DNA of 64,000 nucleotides, taken from positions 372,001 through 436,000 of the forward strand of contig NC_026660.2 of NCBI RefSeq assembly GCF_000004075.3, written 5' to 3'. The first letter of the stretch is position 1; each line of letters opens with the position of its first letter. Under the pieces are notes generated by a model. That model did not search any database. It worked only from the letters and a program-made list of their open reading frames with translations, and was not told where the DNA came from. Source of the stretch: Cucumis sativus. Taxonomy: Eukaryota > Streptophyta > Magnoliopsida > Cucurbitales > Cucurbitaceae. Positions 38,783-50,429 of this stretch are shown in pieces. A program made the position numbers and the translations under genes.

Positions 38783-41700
38783 GTAGATGTGGGGGAGTGA
38801 CTTGTAAAATATAGTTGATTGTACATCAATTATATATCTTTACACTTTAAGATATGTTTCAATTATGCTTTTGAATTTTAGGGGGTAGGGTTACAAAATT
38901 GTAACGCTCCTAGTTTACGAAAGACACGTGAATAAACAAATATCACATTTGAATGAGAGATTCTAAAGATTTGAAATTATTAGATAGAAAAGGTTTAAAA
39001 GAATATTTAAAGTTATTATGTATACCAACAAGATGCACTTTTCTTTTCGTTGATCCGATCATAAGAACTTAAAATTTAAGCATACTTAGCTTGGAGCAAT
39101 TCTCTTGAAAAAAAATTTATAGGTCGCAGATGACACATGAAAATGTCAGAATCATTGAGTGTCAAATTCTCTGATGAGAGAAAAGTCAAGTTATGAAAAG
39201 AAGAATAAGCAGACAATAGAGAGACTTTCATTGAGAACAAAAATATGTTAATGAGAGAAAATATGTAAACGAGGGGTCGTTTGAAAATAAAAAATGAAAA
39301 GAAATAATTCACAAATGGAAGAGATATATCAACAAAAATAAAAGATTATGTGAACTTTTGTTAATTGATCTTAAATTTCAACTATCATTTTTGTAGTGTT
39401 CTTACCCTTAACGTTTATATAAAACGATAAATTTTACTTTAATCCTAACTTCATATCATAATGTCGTTTCAAAAGAGATGAAAAGAATGATACCTTTTAA
39501 AGATCATCATCACATCATCTTTACTGTAGTCTAAAAAACAACTTAAATTTTAAAACAACAACAATATAACTAAACTATAACAAAAAAAAAAAAAAAAAAG
39601 AATCAATCAAGTAAATAATATATATTTTAAAGTTTAAAGACATTATTAAAACTAACACGTACACACCACTATTTTCATAACACATTTGTAACTTTTTTTA
39701 ATCTTTTGTCATAACATAAAAGTCGATTGAAAGAAAGTAATATCACAAAACAAATTCAATATATAAAAGGCAAAAACATTTGTTTGAAGTTGAAGAGTAT
39801 TATTGAAACTTATCCAAATTTTTGGAATACTAATTCGGTATAATTTAACCAATATATTATTTATTATTGCACGAATATCGAGTCTAGATTATGGTCGCAA
39901 AGAAGATGTCTTTAGTGATCAAGAATAAACAATAACTCTTAAGGAAACCTACTTGAAAATGGTTGGATGAGACTTGTAATGAATTATGATATGTCTTATT
40001 TAATTGCTTTATTTCTTTCTTGAGACAAAATGCTTCTATTTCTTAAAATTATTTCACCTATTTATTAAAAGTCACATTCATATATATAAAAAAAGAAATG
40101 GATATTTGAGAATTGAAGGAAACAAACAAGTATATGAATTAGTGATGATAAACTTTTGTTGCACATTAAATAATATTATATAGGTTCTATCTTTATTTGA
40201 TTCAAACATTTACTTGTTTCTTAATAGAAACCAAATTATTGAGATAAAATTCTGCTCACTATTAACCCAACACTAACAATATTCAACTACCCAACAAAAT
40301 AATATTAAACTAAACATTAAATACTAAAGCAGATAAAATGTTATCATCAATGGTAAACTAAATTCATATTGTCACGGTGAAATATTAATTCAAAAGGGGT
40401 ACAAATTCAGCTCTTCAACTTATGGATGTATAATAATACTAATGATAATAATTGATTAATTAAAAAGGAAAAAAGATGTTCAAATATTTTCCAGACAACC
40501 CTTTTAGATGTGAAGGGCTTTAAAAGCACACAAGGTAGCTATGAGTTTGACAAAATTGAAAATATCTACACAAATCAGTAAAACAAAATTGACATTTTAC
40601 TACCCACAATATAATATTCAATACACTTTAAAACTTTGAACAAAATAATTAAAACCATTATTTCTTCCCATACACAATATAACTAAAGGGCTCTCCCATG
40701 ATGGAACCTCATTTTTTTTTCCTACATCCAATCAGAGAAGAAATTAACTTGGGTATCAACATCAATGTCATTAATAGCATTTCATATAGCTCAGTAGTAA
40801 CAAAATAAAGCAGTTCACAAAAGAACTTCAATGCAAGATGGGTAAAGAAAGCAATGCATTAAATGAAACAGCGTTATATTTTTGTCAAAGAGGCAAAAAA
40901 AAAAAAGAATAGTTACCAATAGATTTTCATGGACAGTAGGTTCCAACTTTTGGAAGATGGAGCCAAAAAGGGGGCAACATTTTTGAACAACTGATAATTA
41001 AAGTACATATCTACTTCCTTGAAAAGGTAGGTGAAAGTCTAATCTCTCTTCCCATTCTCTTTTAATATATTCTCAACTGCTGCCGACGGTTTTGAGAGCC
41101 AAAAGGAATAGAATAGGTGACCTAAGACATTGCTAAAATAATCCACAGTTTTTTCTTTTTCTCATATCTCTCTGTTTTTGAAGCCATACAGCAATAGCTG
41201 GTAACTAACCAGCATCAATGATTTTCCAACCATGGAAAGTTGTTTCTAGATGAATATTCATGTTTTCAACACATGATATTTTATGGTCTAATGCTTTTAA
41301 AAAGAACCCCCACCCCCACATCACACATTTCTAAATTAAAATAAGAAGCTTCTGAAAAGTATTGTATTTTACGACCTTACTTGACAAGATCTGGTCGAAA
41401 GGTTGTACAACTGTATCCTTAGAGTTATAAGAAAGTACTGTATTTTTCTTCTTTTGTGTATTAGATGCAGTCCATTTCTTCTCTCAAGTACGTCATTGAG
41501 CCATTGTTGTGCCGCCGAGTCCACCGGATAAGTTGTTGACGCTACTTGCTGTGAAAGAATGAACCATGTTCAAAGGAGGATGATATTGGAAGAGCTTTCA
41601 GTATTACAAATTAAAGTTCCATCAATAATACATTAGGTAACATTTAATGAACCATTGTAAAGCAAGGTGGACAATGGGAAGATTCCATTCATCAATAATA

Positions 41701-43167
41701 GATTAGAGAACATGTAAGCAAATACAACAAACTATAGTGAGCTTAGGTACAGATTAAATTACTCAGCATCAATATCACAACCGTAAAAATTGACAAGCAA
41801 GCTAAATTTAGAGATTGTACAAGGATGGAATGACCTACTTGGCTCAAATTTCTTTTCCTTTACATCGTTTACTAAAAGTTGAGTAGTCCATGTACTAAAA
41901 TGTCACCATGACATTCTATCGTCAGTGGGAGCTTTTGTAAGTTTGTAAGTATTATTAAAAAAGAGAATTAGATTCATTTAGACTAAGTATAAACTTTTAG
42001 TTATTAGTCAATATCATTTCTTAAATATAGTTAAATTCCTAGTTAGCATATTTTCTTGTATTACATTTGCGTTAATTTGGTCCTTTTTTTAATACAAAAA
42101 ATTTTCCTCCCATCAAAGCCAAGACCCTTGTCTTCAGAAACCCTAGCTACTATTCTTTAGTTACTACTAAAACCCTAGTCCACGCACACAGTTATCCTTT
42201 CGACAACATCAACCAGATCTTTGGAACCCTAGCCAACACCATCTCAAGAGGCTGCAAATAAACTTCTTTGAGAACACCAAGGACGAAAGCATTCTTGACA
42301 CTTGAAGTTGATAAATCAGGTCAACCTGATTTACAGCTTAAAAAAAACACGCAATATTCAACCTGTTTGGCATTGAACTTAGGAACTTAAGGTTTTGTAA
42401 TGAAGCTCTTTTGGCGATAGGATGAAATTGTTGGGGTGTATGTGGTTTTCTGTATGTGTGTATTTTCCCTTTTTGACTCCTTTTGGGAGTTTATTTCTCA
42501 AACTGATCTTATCATAACAGTGGAAGTTGTTTCTATCAAAAAAGGAGAAGGGAGCCTCAACACACAAAAAAGAGAGCCTTTGGGTGCCCTACAGTATTTA
42601 CGCTCTAATGTAAAACTTGCTCCGCAAAGAATTTCACTTTCAAAAAGTGAATTAAAGTTGACTATTCTAAAGAAGGCATATTCTTATCACAACAGAAATA
42701 CGTAATTGGCTTATTTTCTAAAACAGGAAAGCTCTGTAGCAAACCAATGTGAAACTCAATCAAAATCAAAATCATAGATTATGTGCCATCAAAAAGAGTC
42801 CTCCAATAAATAAGGAAGTTTACCATAGGTTAGTTAATTAGATATATCTCTCTTATACAAGATCAAATGTTGTTTATGTTGTGGGGGTGGTAATTCAATT
42901 TATGCATAACCCAAAGGAAGTTCACGTTAAAGCAGTGTATCAGATACCTCGTGATTTAAAGAACTTCATGATGGAATCCAATAACTAATAGAATAGAACT
43001 TCTAGATTCAATCTGATCTAGATTACACACACTAATATGATCAAATACTACAAATGAAACTATCTTCTGTTATCCTATCTCTCAAGGAAGAACAGAGACC
43101 CTTTTCCTTCACAATTTCTAACTACCTTTCCCGCCCACACTTATTCTTTATTTATACTAACCTAACT

Positions 43168-43193
43168 CACACGTGTTACTCTACACACGTGTT
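43168..43193. promoter_or_regulatory. pair of CACACGTGTT motifs
   Basis: Two identical CACACGTGTT strings lie 16 nt apart (starts 43,168 and 43,184), each containing a palindromic G-box core. No gene start is recognisable nearby. They may belong to an old retroelement LTR promoter, since LTR-like repeats lie 0.9 kb downstream. Confidence 0.3.
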
Positions 43194-44041
43194 GTGCCAC
43201 TACCCTTCTTTCCTCTCCTACTATATTGATATAGTACTGGGGGTCTATGACTTCAATGAGAGAGAATTGTTGCTTAAGAAAATTGAGAAACTCAATTTAG
43301 AAGTTGATACATAGGTGAACTATGCAGGTTCAATAGATGCTAGAAATCGAGCTTGTTGGGGCTATTGTACTTTCCTCAGTAGAAATTTGGTTACATGGAG
43401 AGTAGAATGCAAAAATGTAGTCACAAGATCGAGTTCAAAACCAAAATTTTCCTCAACACCGAAAATTTTCTTTTATTAAGACTGGAAGTTGAGAAAGTCT
43501 CTGTATATTAAAATAATCTCTGGTCTAGTTTGATATGTTTACCAAAGAATCAGTAAAAAGTGATTAAAATAAAAAAACTTTTTACAACTGCAGTCTTCAT
43601 GATATAGGCAGATGATACCTTCATAACAGTGGATGACAAAAGAGAGATATTCAAAGTATAAAGTATGCTATCAACTCAATTGAAATCAAAGAGCTACAAA
43701 GTTTAAGATAGTTTTTGGGATTGGAGTGGGAGGACTCAAGGACAGTATTTTAATTTTTTAGAGGAAGTACATCCTCCCAGAGACGTGAAATCTTGGTCTA
43801 GACCTACTGAAAACACTTGAGAATCCAAACCCAGTACAACACCGAAGTGAATAAGTTATTCCAGTTTATTAGGGCATGAATCAAAGACATGTAAGAATGT
43901 TAAAGTATCTCTTACAGACTAGACCAAACAATGCATATATTTTGCTCAGATTGTTGGCCCGTTTATAAATAGTCCATGCATAATCTTGGGCATATGAACA
44001 AAATTTTGAAATACTTAACCACACTCATTGGATTGTGTTGG

Positions 44042-44296
44042 ATTATATTAAATTTACTTTCACCTATCAACTTAAGCTTTTGGGTCACTTAATGATTTAA
44101 GATAGTATAAGAGCAAGTTGCTTTAGGATGTCCTGAGTTCAAGCCCTTGCAACTTTATTACCTCCCAATTTAATGTTAATTTCACTTGTTGGACCTTTCT
44201 TAATATTTCAAGTCCACAAGTAAGGGGAGTGGAATATTATATTAAATTTATTCTCACCTACCAGCTTAAACTTTTGGATCAATTGATGATTTAAGA
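44042..44296. repeat. two 61-nt direct repeats with primer-binding-site-like motif
   Basis: Copies at 44,042-44,102 and 44,236-44,296 align over their full 61 nt with about ten differences; both begin 'attatattaaattta' and end 'gatttaaga'. 'tagtataagagca' follows the first copy directly, close to the TGGTATCAGAGC primer-binding site used by Copia elements (complementary to initiator Met tRNA). This suggests LTR-derived sequence. A third relative lies near 19,107. Confidence 0.5.
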
Positions 44297-44853
44297 AGTA
44301 GTCACCCAAAAGAAACTGATAGAACACTATTTGGATGCTTGTTGGGGTAGAGAAAGAACTAATCTGCTCCAATATTTTAGACAACTTGCTTACTTGGAGA
44401 AACAAAAGGCAAGCAATTGGAACATCAAACACTTGCTTTGGGAATTCTTTTTTCTTTTAAATATTTGTGAGTGGTTAAGCCAACTTACGCACATTTCAAG
44501 TGTTCAACTAATCTTATGAGATAACTACATTATATTTAGTTACCAAGAAAATTTGAAGGATATGAAATCCTTTAGTGACCAATATTGTTTAAACATTCCC
44601 TATAAGCCCTTTATTATTTATATTGGTACGTGGGTAGTTCACTTGCTCTTTGAATAGTGAAAGGATGCGAATTCAGAAGCATTTGAAGGTACTAGAGATT
44701 AAGATTCAAAATTTAATCATAATTGTTGAATATCCCATGAGTTTCTTTGACATCCAAATGTTGCAAAGTCAAACAAATTGTCTAATGAGATTAGCTGAGA
44801 TACACACAAGCAAATCGAAATACTTACAAAAAGTTTTAGAAAATCAAAAATCG

Positions 44854-45060
44854 ATTTTGTTTTGTGATAGTTAATTAGCAATCAAGATATCACAAAAAAT
44901 CTCATCCATCACGGCAAAACAAAGCACATTGAGATAAATCGTTAATCCACAAGCATGTGGACTCAGCGACATCTCCCACAAAATTGATGACATTCTCACT
45001 AAAGCATCAATGAAGACAAGTTTTGAAGAATTCAACTTCAAGTTTGGCTTACATTCTACA
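44854..45060 (+). pseudogene. decayed Ty1/Copia RNase H fragment
   Basis: The + strand frame starting at 44,854 reads ILFCDS, a stop, LAIKISQ, and later DDILTKASMKTSFEEFNFK and FGLHS. This follows the end of Copia polyproteins: the CDN catalytic segment, then the D(I/F)TKAL motif, then the terminal KLG segment. At least two in-frame stops (after CDS and after STLR) show that it is dead. It lies 0.6 kb downstream of LTR-like repeats, which supports an old Copia insertion. Confidence 0.55.
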
Positions 45061-45386
45061 TACAATCTAGCTTGGCTAAGCCAATCAATATCCTTTCCCA
45101 ATTATAGTTAGATTACTTACTTAAAAATTCTGAAGTATTATATTTTATCAATGGCCACCAGTTTGGTCTTTTCTTGAATTTTTTTATTAAAATAAAATAA
45201 TAATGATAATGATATAATTCTCTTCCTTACAAAACTACAACTGTCGGGTGCCCGGAAATCATGCTTTCATGAAAGATATTCAAAGAATTACTTACATAAT
45301 AATGCAAAGCAACAATACCTTCTTGGCACCAGAATCTGGAATCTGGATTCTTTTGACATGTTACGAATAAATTTCTTTGTCACATT

Positions 45387-47608
45387 TTATCTTCTGTACA
45401 TGTACTTCGACAGAGGGAACTTAATACTCCTTGCCACCTGATGATCAGGTTGTACAGAAATCAGATATAAACAAATAATACTCAAAACCAATGAGGAACA
45501 GAAAAATATTGGTTTAATCAGTTTTTTCTTCTTTTGTCTTTCTTTAAACGAGAAACCTGATTAGACACACGAACACATATATATTACCTTCAAAGCCATA
45601 TCTTCAGACACTGTAGAGCGGTATCGAGTTGACCCTTCTAGTGGGCAACTTCCTCCTTTGACCACAAAGTTCGCATTGCAGAGACTGGAAAGTTGCAGAA
45701 GAACATCAGACATGAGTTCACTATCCTCATTTTGACTGTCCATTGCAACATTTCCTTGGTCATCTTCAAGTGAGATTTCTGCCACAGACGTAATGCACTG
45801 AAATATTGCAAGCAATCGCTCCAATGGAAAAGTTCCTGGTCCTTTCATAAGCAACTCCTGTTCACAAATTTCCTTCTGCTCGATTGATTTTTCAGATGGC
45901 CTAAAGCATTGTAACAAATTACCTAAGCTATTAAACTGAAAAAAAGGCTGTTTTACATGAACTAGATGTATCCCACAAAAAACATAAGAGCCAGAAGCTT
46001 CAAGCTTGAAAAAATTTCTGTTAAACATCAAAATAGAACCTCTCCAACAAGAGAGATGATAATCTTCATCTTTTATATAAGCAAAAAGAAAGTCGACTGG
46101 GCTGTAAAAGTAATGATGGGGATTTCTAGGATAACCTTAACATCATAACTGAATATAAATTCACAAGTAATCCTCACCCAAAGAGTAACAATAAATAAAT
46201 GATATCCTGCATAAGTTAACTCATTTTTTTTTCTATTAAGGAAACACTTGTGAATAAAAAGATTGAAATGTTACCTCTTCTTTCTTTTTCTACTGCTAGA
46301 GCCCCCAGTTGAATCAAACAGTGATGCATCAAGTGTAGCTGGGTTTCTTGAAGCAAGAAATGCTGAAAGAAGAAGATATTTTGCAGAAGTTGACATGTGA
46401 AAATCCAAATGCTCAGAAGAGTCACACCCACCAAACTTCTTACTACCAGCTTTTCTCTTTGCTTCCTTCAAATTATTAACCTCAGAAGGTGGAGATGAAA
46501 TTTTAAATATCTGATTCAAGGCAGGGGAGATATGTGGCTGAAAACGACTGAAACGTGCCCTCTTGCTGGACTCGTTGGGAACGTCGTTCAGATCATCTGA
46601 AGCTTCACAGTATGTTTTATACAATGATGAAAACGCTATGGATAGCTCATTCACGTGTCTAGTAATTCTATAGAATGGCCCCAATACAACACTGTTTCAC
46701 AAGATAAAAAAGCACGTTTAATGAGAAATTCAGAGAATGCAAACTTGTTCATACTTTAGGAGAGAATGGACTTTTTACCTCAAAAAGGAAGAATACATCT
46801 CTTGATTGGTTTGATTCCTTATAAAAATTTTACGAAGATCATCTTCTGTGTACTCAGAGAAATAAACAGGGATGGGATCCAAGTAACCCATATTTGAATA
46901 GTATGTATCAGGAGAAGTATTACTGATGAAGAGAAATCCAACCTCATTCATGTTTAAAACTTCATGGAGATTAAACAGAAAGGGCAATATGCTTGAACTC
47001 TTGTCCCAGTCTCTAACAAGTTCCAAGTTGTCAAAAATCAGGTAGATCATATGTCCATGCCCTTGTCCAGTCAACTTCTTGGTGCCTATCTTTCCTGGGT
47101 TCCCCTGGAGAGTTTTTACAACTTTAACTAAGGCTTCACGTAGAGAGTTAACAAAATCTGATGTTTTTTCACAGCGTTTTGCACTCAAATATCCATTGTC
47201 TGCATCTTTTTCGTGAAGTAATAACTGATTCAAGATAGACTCAAATAGAGTTCGCAAACTATAACATGTACGACAGCTCGAGTAGACAAAAGGACGATTG
47301 AGATGACGAAATATTTGTAGAATGACACTGGTTTTTCCCGTTGACGTGCCACCATAGACAAAGAGGGGAAGCATGGGAGAATTCAGGGGACCTAAAAGGT
47401 TAAGGAGTTCAAGAATTTGAGTATGACGTCCAGGAAAATTAGACAGGAGATCTTCCTTACTAATGTTATCTTCTCCAAAAACGAGATCATTAAAAGTTGG
47501 AATATGTGGACCACATTTCTTCTTTATTTCACCAGAATCCCTTAGAACAGCAGCTGAAGAGGACCGGGTTGTCCTCCTGGTAGCTTTGGTGTCTTCTTCT
47601 TTCGACAT
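45387..47608 (-). CDS. ORC5: origin recognition complex subunit 5
   Basis: Four exons in gene order: 47608-46779, 46691-46275, 45900-45588 and 45437-45387. They join in frame to 536 residues, matching plant ORC5 (about 530-540). ORC5 is an AAA+ subunit of the six-part complex that marks replication origins in the nucleus and loads the MCM helicase with CDC6 and CDT1. The Walker A motif YGGTSTGKTS is at 85-94 and the Walker B-like LIFDN at 190-194. A basic linker (SSRKRKKR) ends exon 2, and the plant-typical C-terminus SIKFPLSKYMYRR is reached through the short last exon. An open frame that continues exon 3 upstream into intron 2 (to 46,031) is intron read-through, not coding. The start MSKEEDTKATRRTTRSS fits the family. 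Confidence 0.95.
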
Positions 47609-47913
47609 TCTTCAAAGTTCCTACAGCAGCTGAAAAAATCTGAAGATTCAAGAAGAAAAATTTGAGTCTAATCTTCGTCAAACACTTAAAAAAAAGTAGT
47701 GTTTCACAATCATTTTCCCAACATATTTAGAACACCAATGACTAAAAATGTCATAATACTAAACTAAGCACTTCAAAAAAAAAAAATCTTTAAAAAGTTC
47801 TAGAACAGGCTGTACCCGTGTCTTTGAGTGCTAAAGATACAATGGCACCAGTAAGGGCGTAAATTGCATATCTTTTAACATTGTCCAAGAATTCCTCAAC
47901 CAAAGGGCCTTCA

Positions 47914-47933
47914 GGGCCCAAAGCCTAAACCCT
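47914..47933 (-). promoter_or_regulatory. site II and telo-box-like motifs upstream of ORC5
   Basis: GGGCCCA (47,914-47,920; TGGGCCC on the gene strand, a TCP site II core) lies next to TAAACCCT (47,926-47,933, telo-box-like), about 310 nt upstream of the ORC5 start. This pair is characteristic of plant genes expressed in dividing cells, including replication and ribosomal genes. Function is inferred from known motif behaviour. Confidence 0.45.
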
Positions 47934-50007
47934 TTTTCCGTCGCAACCAATCAGAAACAGGGCAAGAATGCCCACCGAGACGGCTCGATTGTCTTGATTT
48001 CCCACTTGGGGTTGCTTCGATTGTCTTGAAATCCGATGGGTGAGGGATTTCTAAGGGAAATCGAATGAAGAGGAACAGAGAGAAAAGCCGAAGATCGTAG
48101 CCCTAGCCGGAGAAAAACGGAGAGGAACGGGACATACGAAGAAGGAAGAGAGAAGACAGTCGTAGCCGGAGAAGAGAGAAACGAAAGACGGAGAGAAAAA
48201 GTGAAACAGAGACAGATAGAAAAAAACGAGGGAAAACTTTGTTTTTTCTTTTTTTTTTTTTCTCACAAATTCTTTACTTACTCAAACACGTTCGTTTTGA
48301 TAAATTAGAAATCGAAAACGGAATATTACTATTACGTTTCTAACCTAATTTTTTTAAAGTTTCATTTAATAAATAATATTTATATTATTTTGAGTTCAAT
48401 CAAATATTTTAATTAACCCAAGTTTTAACATAATCCAACGCCTTCTGTTATTCTTACACTCTTAGTGCTTGGAGTGCAAAACACATATTGATATTTGTCA
48501 CATCGCTTAGTCTAAAGCTCAAACGAAGCAGCACCAAAAAGAATATGAATACCAACACTACTGATTTTGTAACACCTCAATAGTCATCAACATTTCAACG
48601 ATCAAGTCAAAACGTGATTGTTTCAATCATCAACGAGTACAATATTGTCTCACCTTTGAAGACCTCAAATAATTTTATTTTAAAAATAGTTTTGTTAATA
48701 AAATAAAAAGATTACTATTTTATTTTTCAAACAAATTTTCCTTAACGACAAAAGAAACTCATGTGAGAATACACTTTAACCTAAAAATGCATTATCCATA
48801 AAAAAAGATGGAGTGATACAAATACTAAATCATAAGCATTCTTGTTCAATGTAGAATTTTATTACCAATGTCTTAACCAAGTTGTAACTTCCTTAAACTT
48901 AACCCACGAATAACTTTTACCGTACTACAATTCAACTAAAGACAATTAATAAGATCAAACAAATAATTTCTGATTAAAAATTTGATATAAACTTAGCCAA
49001 CCTTTAGCTCAATTGACAATATTACGCATATAACAATCGATTTTACTCAAAAAAACATGTATGGTTGAAGCCTTGCATAAAATATATTTACATATTTATT
49101 GAACCATAGAAATCAACAACGATAAAAGTTATATAATAACAAATTGCATGCTAACATAAACAATAAGATCTTGCAACTCCAACGTGATTTATTAAATACA
49201 ATGCAACAAAATAATAAACTCTATACAGAAATAATTAGAGTTTCTACCTACTGGTGAGTAAACAAGTTTTTCCCAATTGTATCCCAGAAATAGAACAAGT
49301 GGCAGAAAAGAAAAGAGTTGTGCCAAAGTATATGCATATACTAAAAATTGGAGAATGAAGGTGAAAATTTTGAAATAGTATGACTACTATTGTTGAGTAT
49401 AATAGTTCTGAGTACGTTTCTTCCATCAGTTTTGTTTTGTGGCTTATAGCTTGCGTTCCAAAGCCTCTATGTTGTTAGAGATTAGATTGTGTCTGTCCCT
49501 CCCCCTTCTCGCTCAACTACAAGATCCTTTTTCGTGCTTTGAGTACAACGAACTCTACCATCCAAAGTAACACAGGCATTTCACGACAGGGGACTCGATT
49601 TTATTAATTGCAACTAATTTCTCTTTTTATATCTAAATCAAAATCTCAAGACTACAATTATGTATTTGGTTCTTGGATAAATCAAAATCGTCAAACACCT
49701 CGAACACACACAAAACTTTTCCAAACAAGAGTTGGAGAGGAGCACAGCATAAGCTAGGCTGAGACTAGCCGCTATTTTGCCTTTCTAAACCAAATCTGCG
49801 ACATCTTCCTACCATAAGACAGCCACTATCCTGTGAGTTAAAATTGCATTGAGTCAGCATCAGTCTGGTGATATAAATGCAAGATTGAGCAGATTCACAC
49901 TCCACCATGCAGATACCATTCAATCAAATATCAACCATGAAAACTGAAAAGGTAAGGTCTCGATAATGTGAAAACGAATTAAACGAGTAGTAGAAACTAA
50001 TACAAGT

Positions 50008-50120
50008 CCATCACTAATAGACAGATTGAAGAAGTCTATCAACAATAATATTAGTGATACAAACTTATATAAGTCAATCAATGATAGAGGTTGATAAACG
50101 TCTATTAGTGTCTATCAATG
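50008..50120. repeat. 'tctatcaa / tgatag' satellite-like repeat segment
   Basis: Related units alternate over about 110 nt: 'actaatagacagattg', 'aagtctatcaacaataat', 'agtcaatcaatgatagag', 'acgtctattagtgtctatca'. Similar fragments occur near 13,120, 22,450-22,570 and 27,745. In my experience this vocabulary is frequent in Cucumis DNA. It is non-coding. Confidence 0.45.
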
Positions 50121-50429
50121 CTAAAATTTCTTTAAGATTTCTCTAAGAAAGAGGGTTGTTTCACTCCCAAAAACAGTTTTTACATGTGTGGCACCAAATT
50201 ATTTTGCACAGATGACCCAGGTTAGAAATGAAACACATGAAAGGAAATACTACTGCTTTGCCTTCAAAAAGAAAACCGAGGAGTAGCCAAATAACAAAAA
50301 AGCATGGAATCTTTTGAAAGGGAAAAAAATTCACTAAAAATAATGAAAAGAGACTAATGTTAAAAAACTTAATAATTTATTTTGTAGTTAAATAAAATTG
50401 GCATTTGAATGTAAATCCACACCTTAAAT

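Larger units (their letters stand above)
33823..45386. other. 11.5-kb gene-poor region with transposon remnants
   Basis: No intact gene is recognisable between the CYP86A promoter and the 3' end of ORC5. The region is AT-rich with microsatellites (for example TATATG/TG at about 35,534-35,554). It also contains a CACTA-like terminus near 36,551, a SINE-like element at about 38,670, a pair of ACACGTGT motifs near 43,170-43,193, LTR-like direct repeats at 44,042 and 44,236, and a broken Copia RNase H segment at 44,854-45,060. The open frames at 42,436 and 43,054 show no domain I can name. Confidence 0.6.
47609..50429. other. spacer between ORC5 and the SUV3-like gene
   Basis: About 2.8 kb holds the ORC5 promoter (47,609-48,000) and then a block with purine-rich imperfect repeats at 48,060-48,230 (two 'tcgtagcc' segments each followed by 'ggagaa'). 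AT-rich sequence follows, with a 'gtctatcaa/tgatag' repeat cluster near 50,010-50,120 and the 3' flank of the helicase gene. No coding frame is convincing. Confidence 0.55.

Noticed and set aside
42436-43314. + strand ORFs of 89 and 86 codons in the gene desert
   Set aside because: No domain, no splice context and no conservation signal could be seen. They may be retroelement debris.
45561-46031. 156-codon minus-strand frame starting inside ORC5 intron 2
   Set aside because: Only the part from 45,900 down to 45,588 is exon. The start and first 40 or so codons are intron, and the last codons run past the donor at 45,587.
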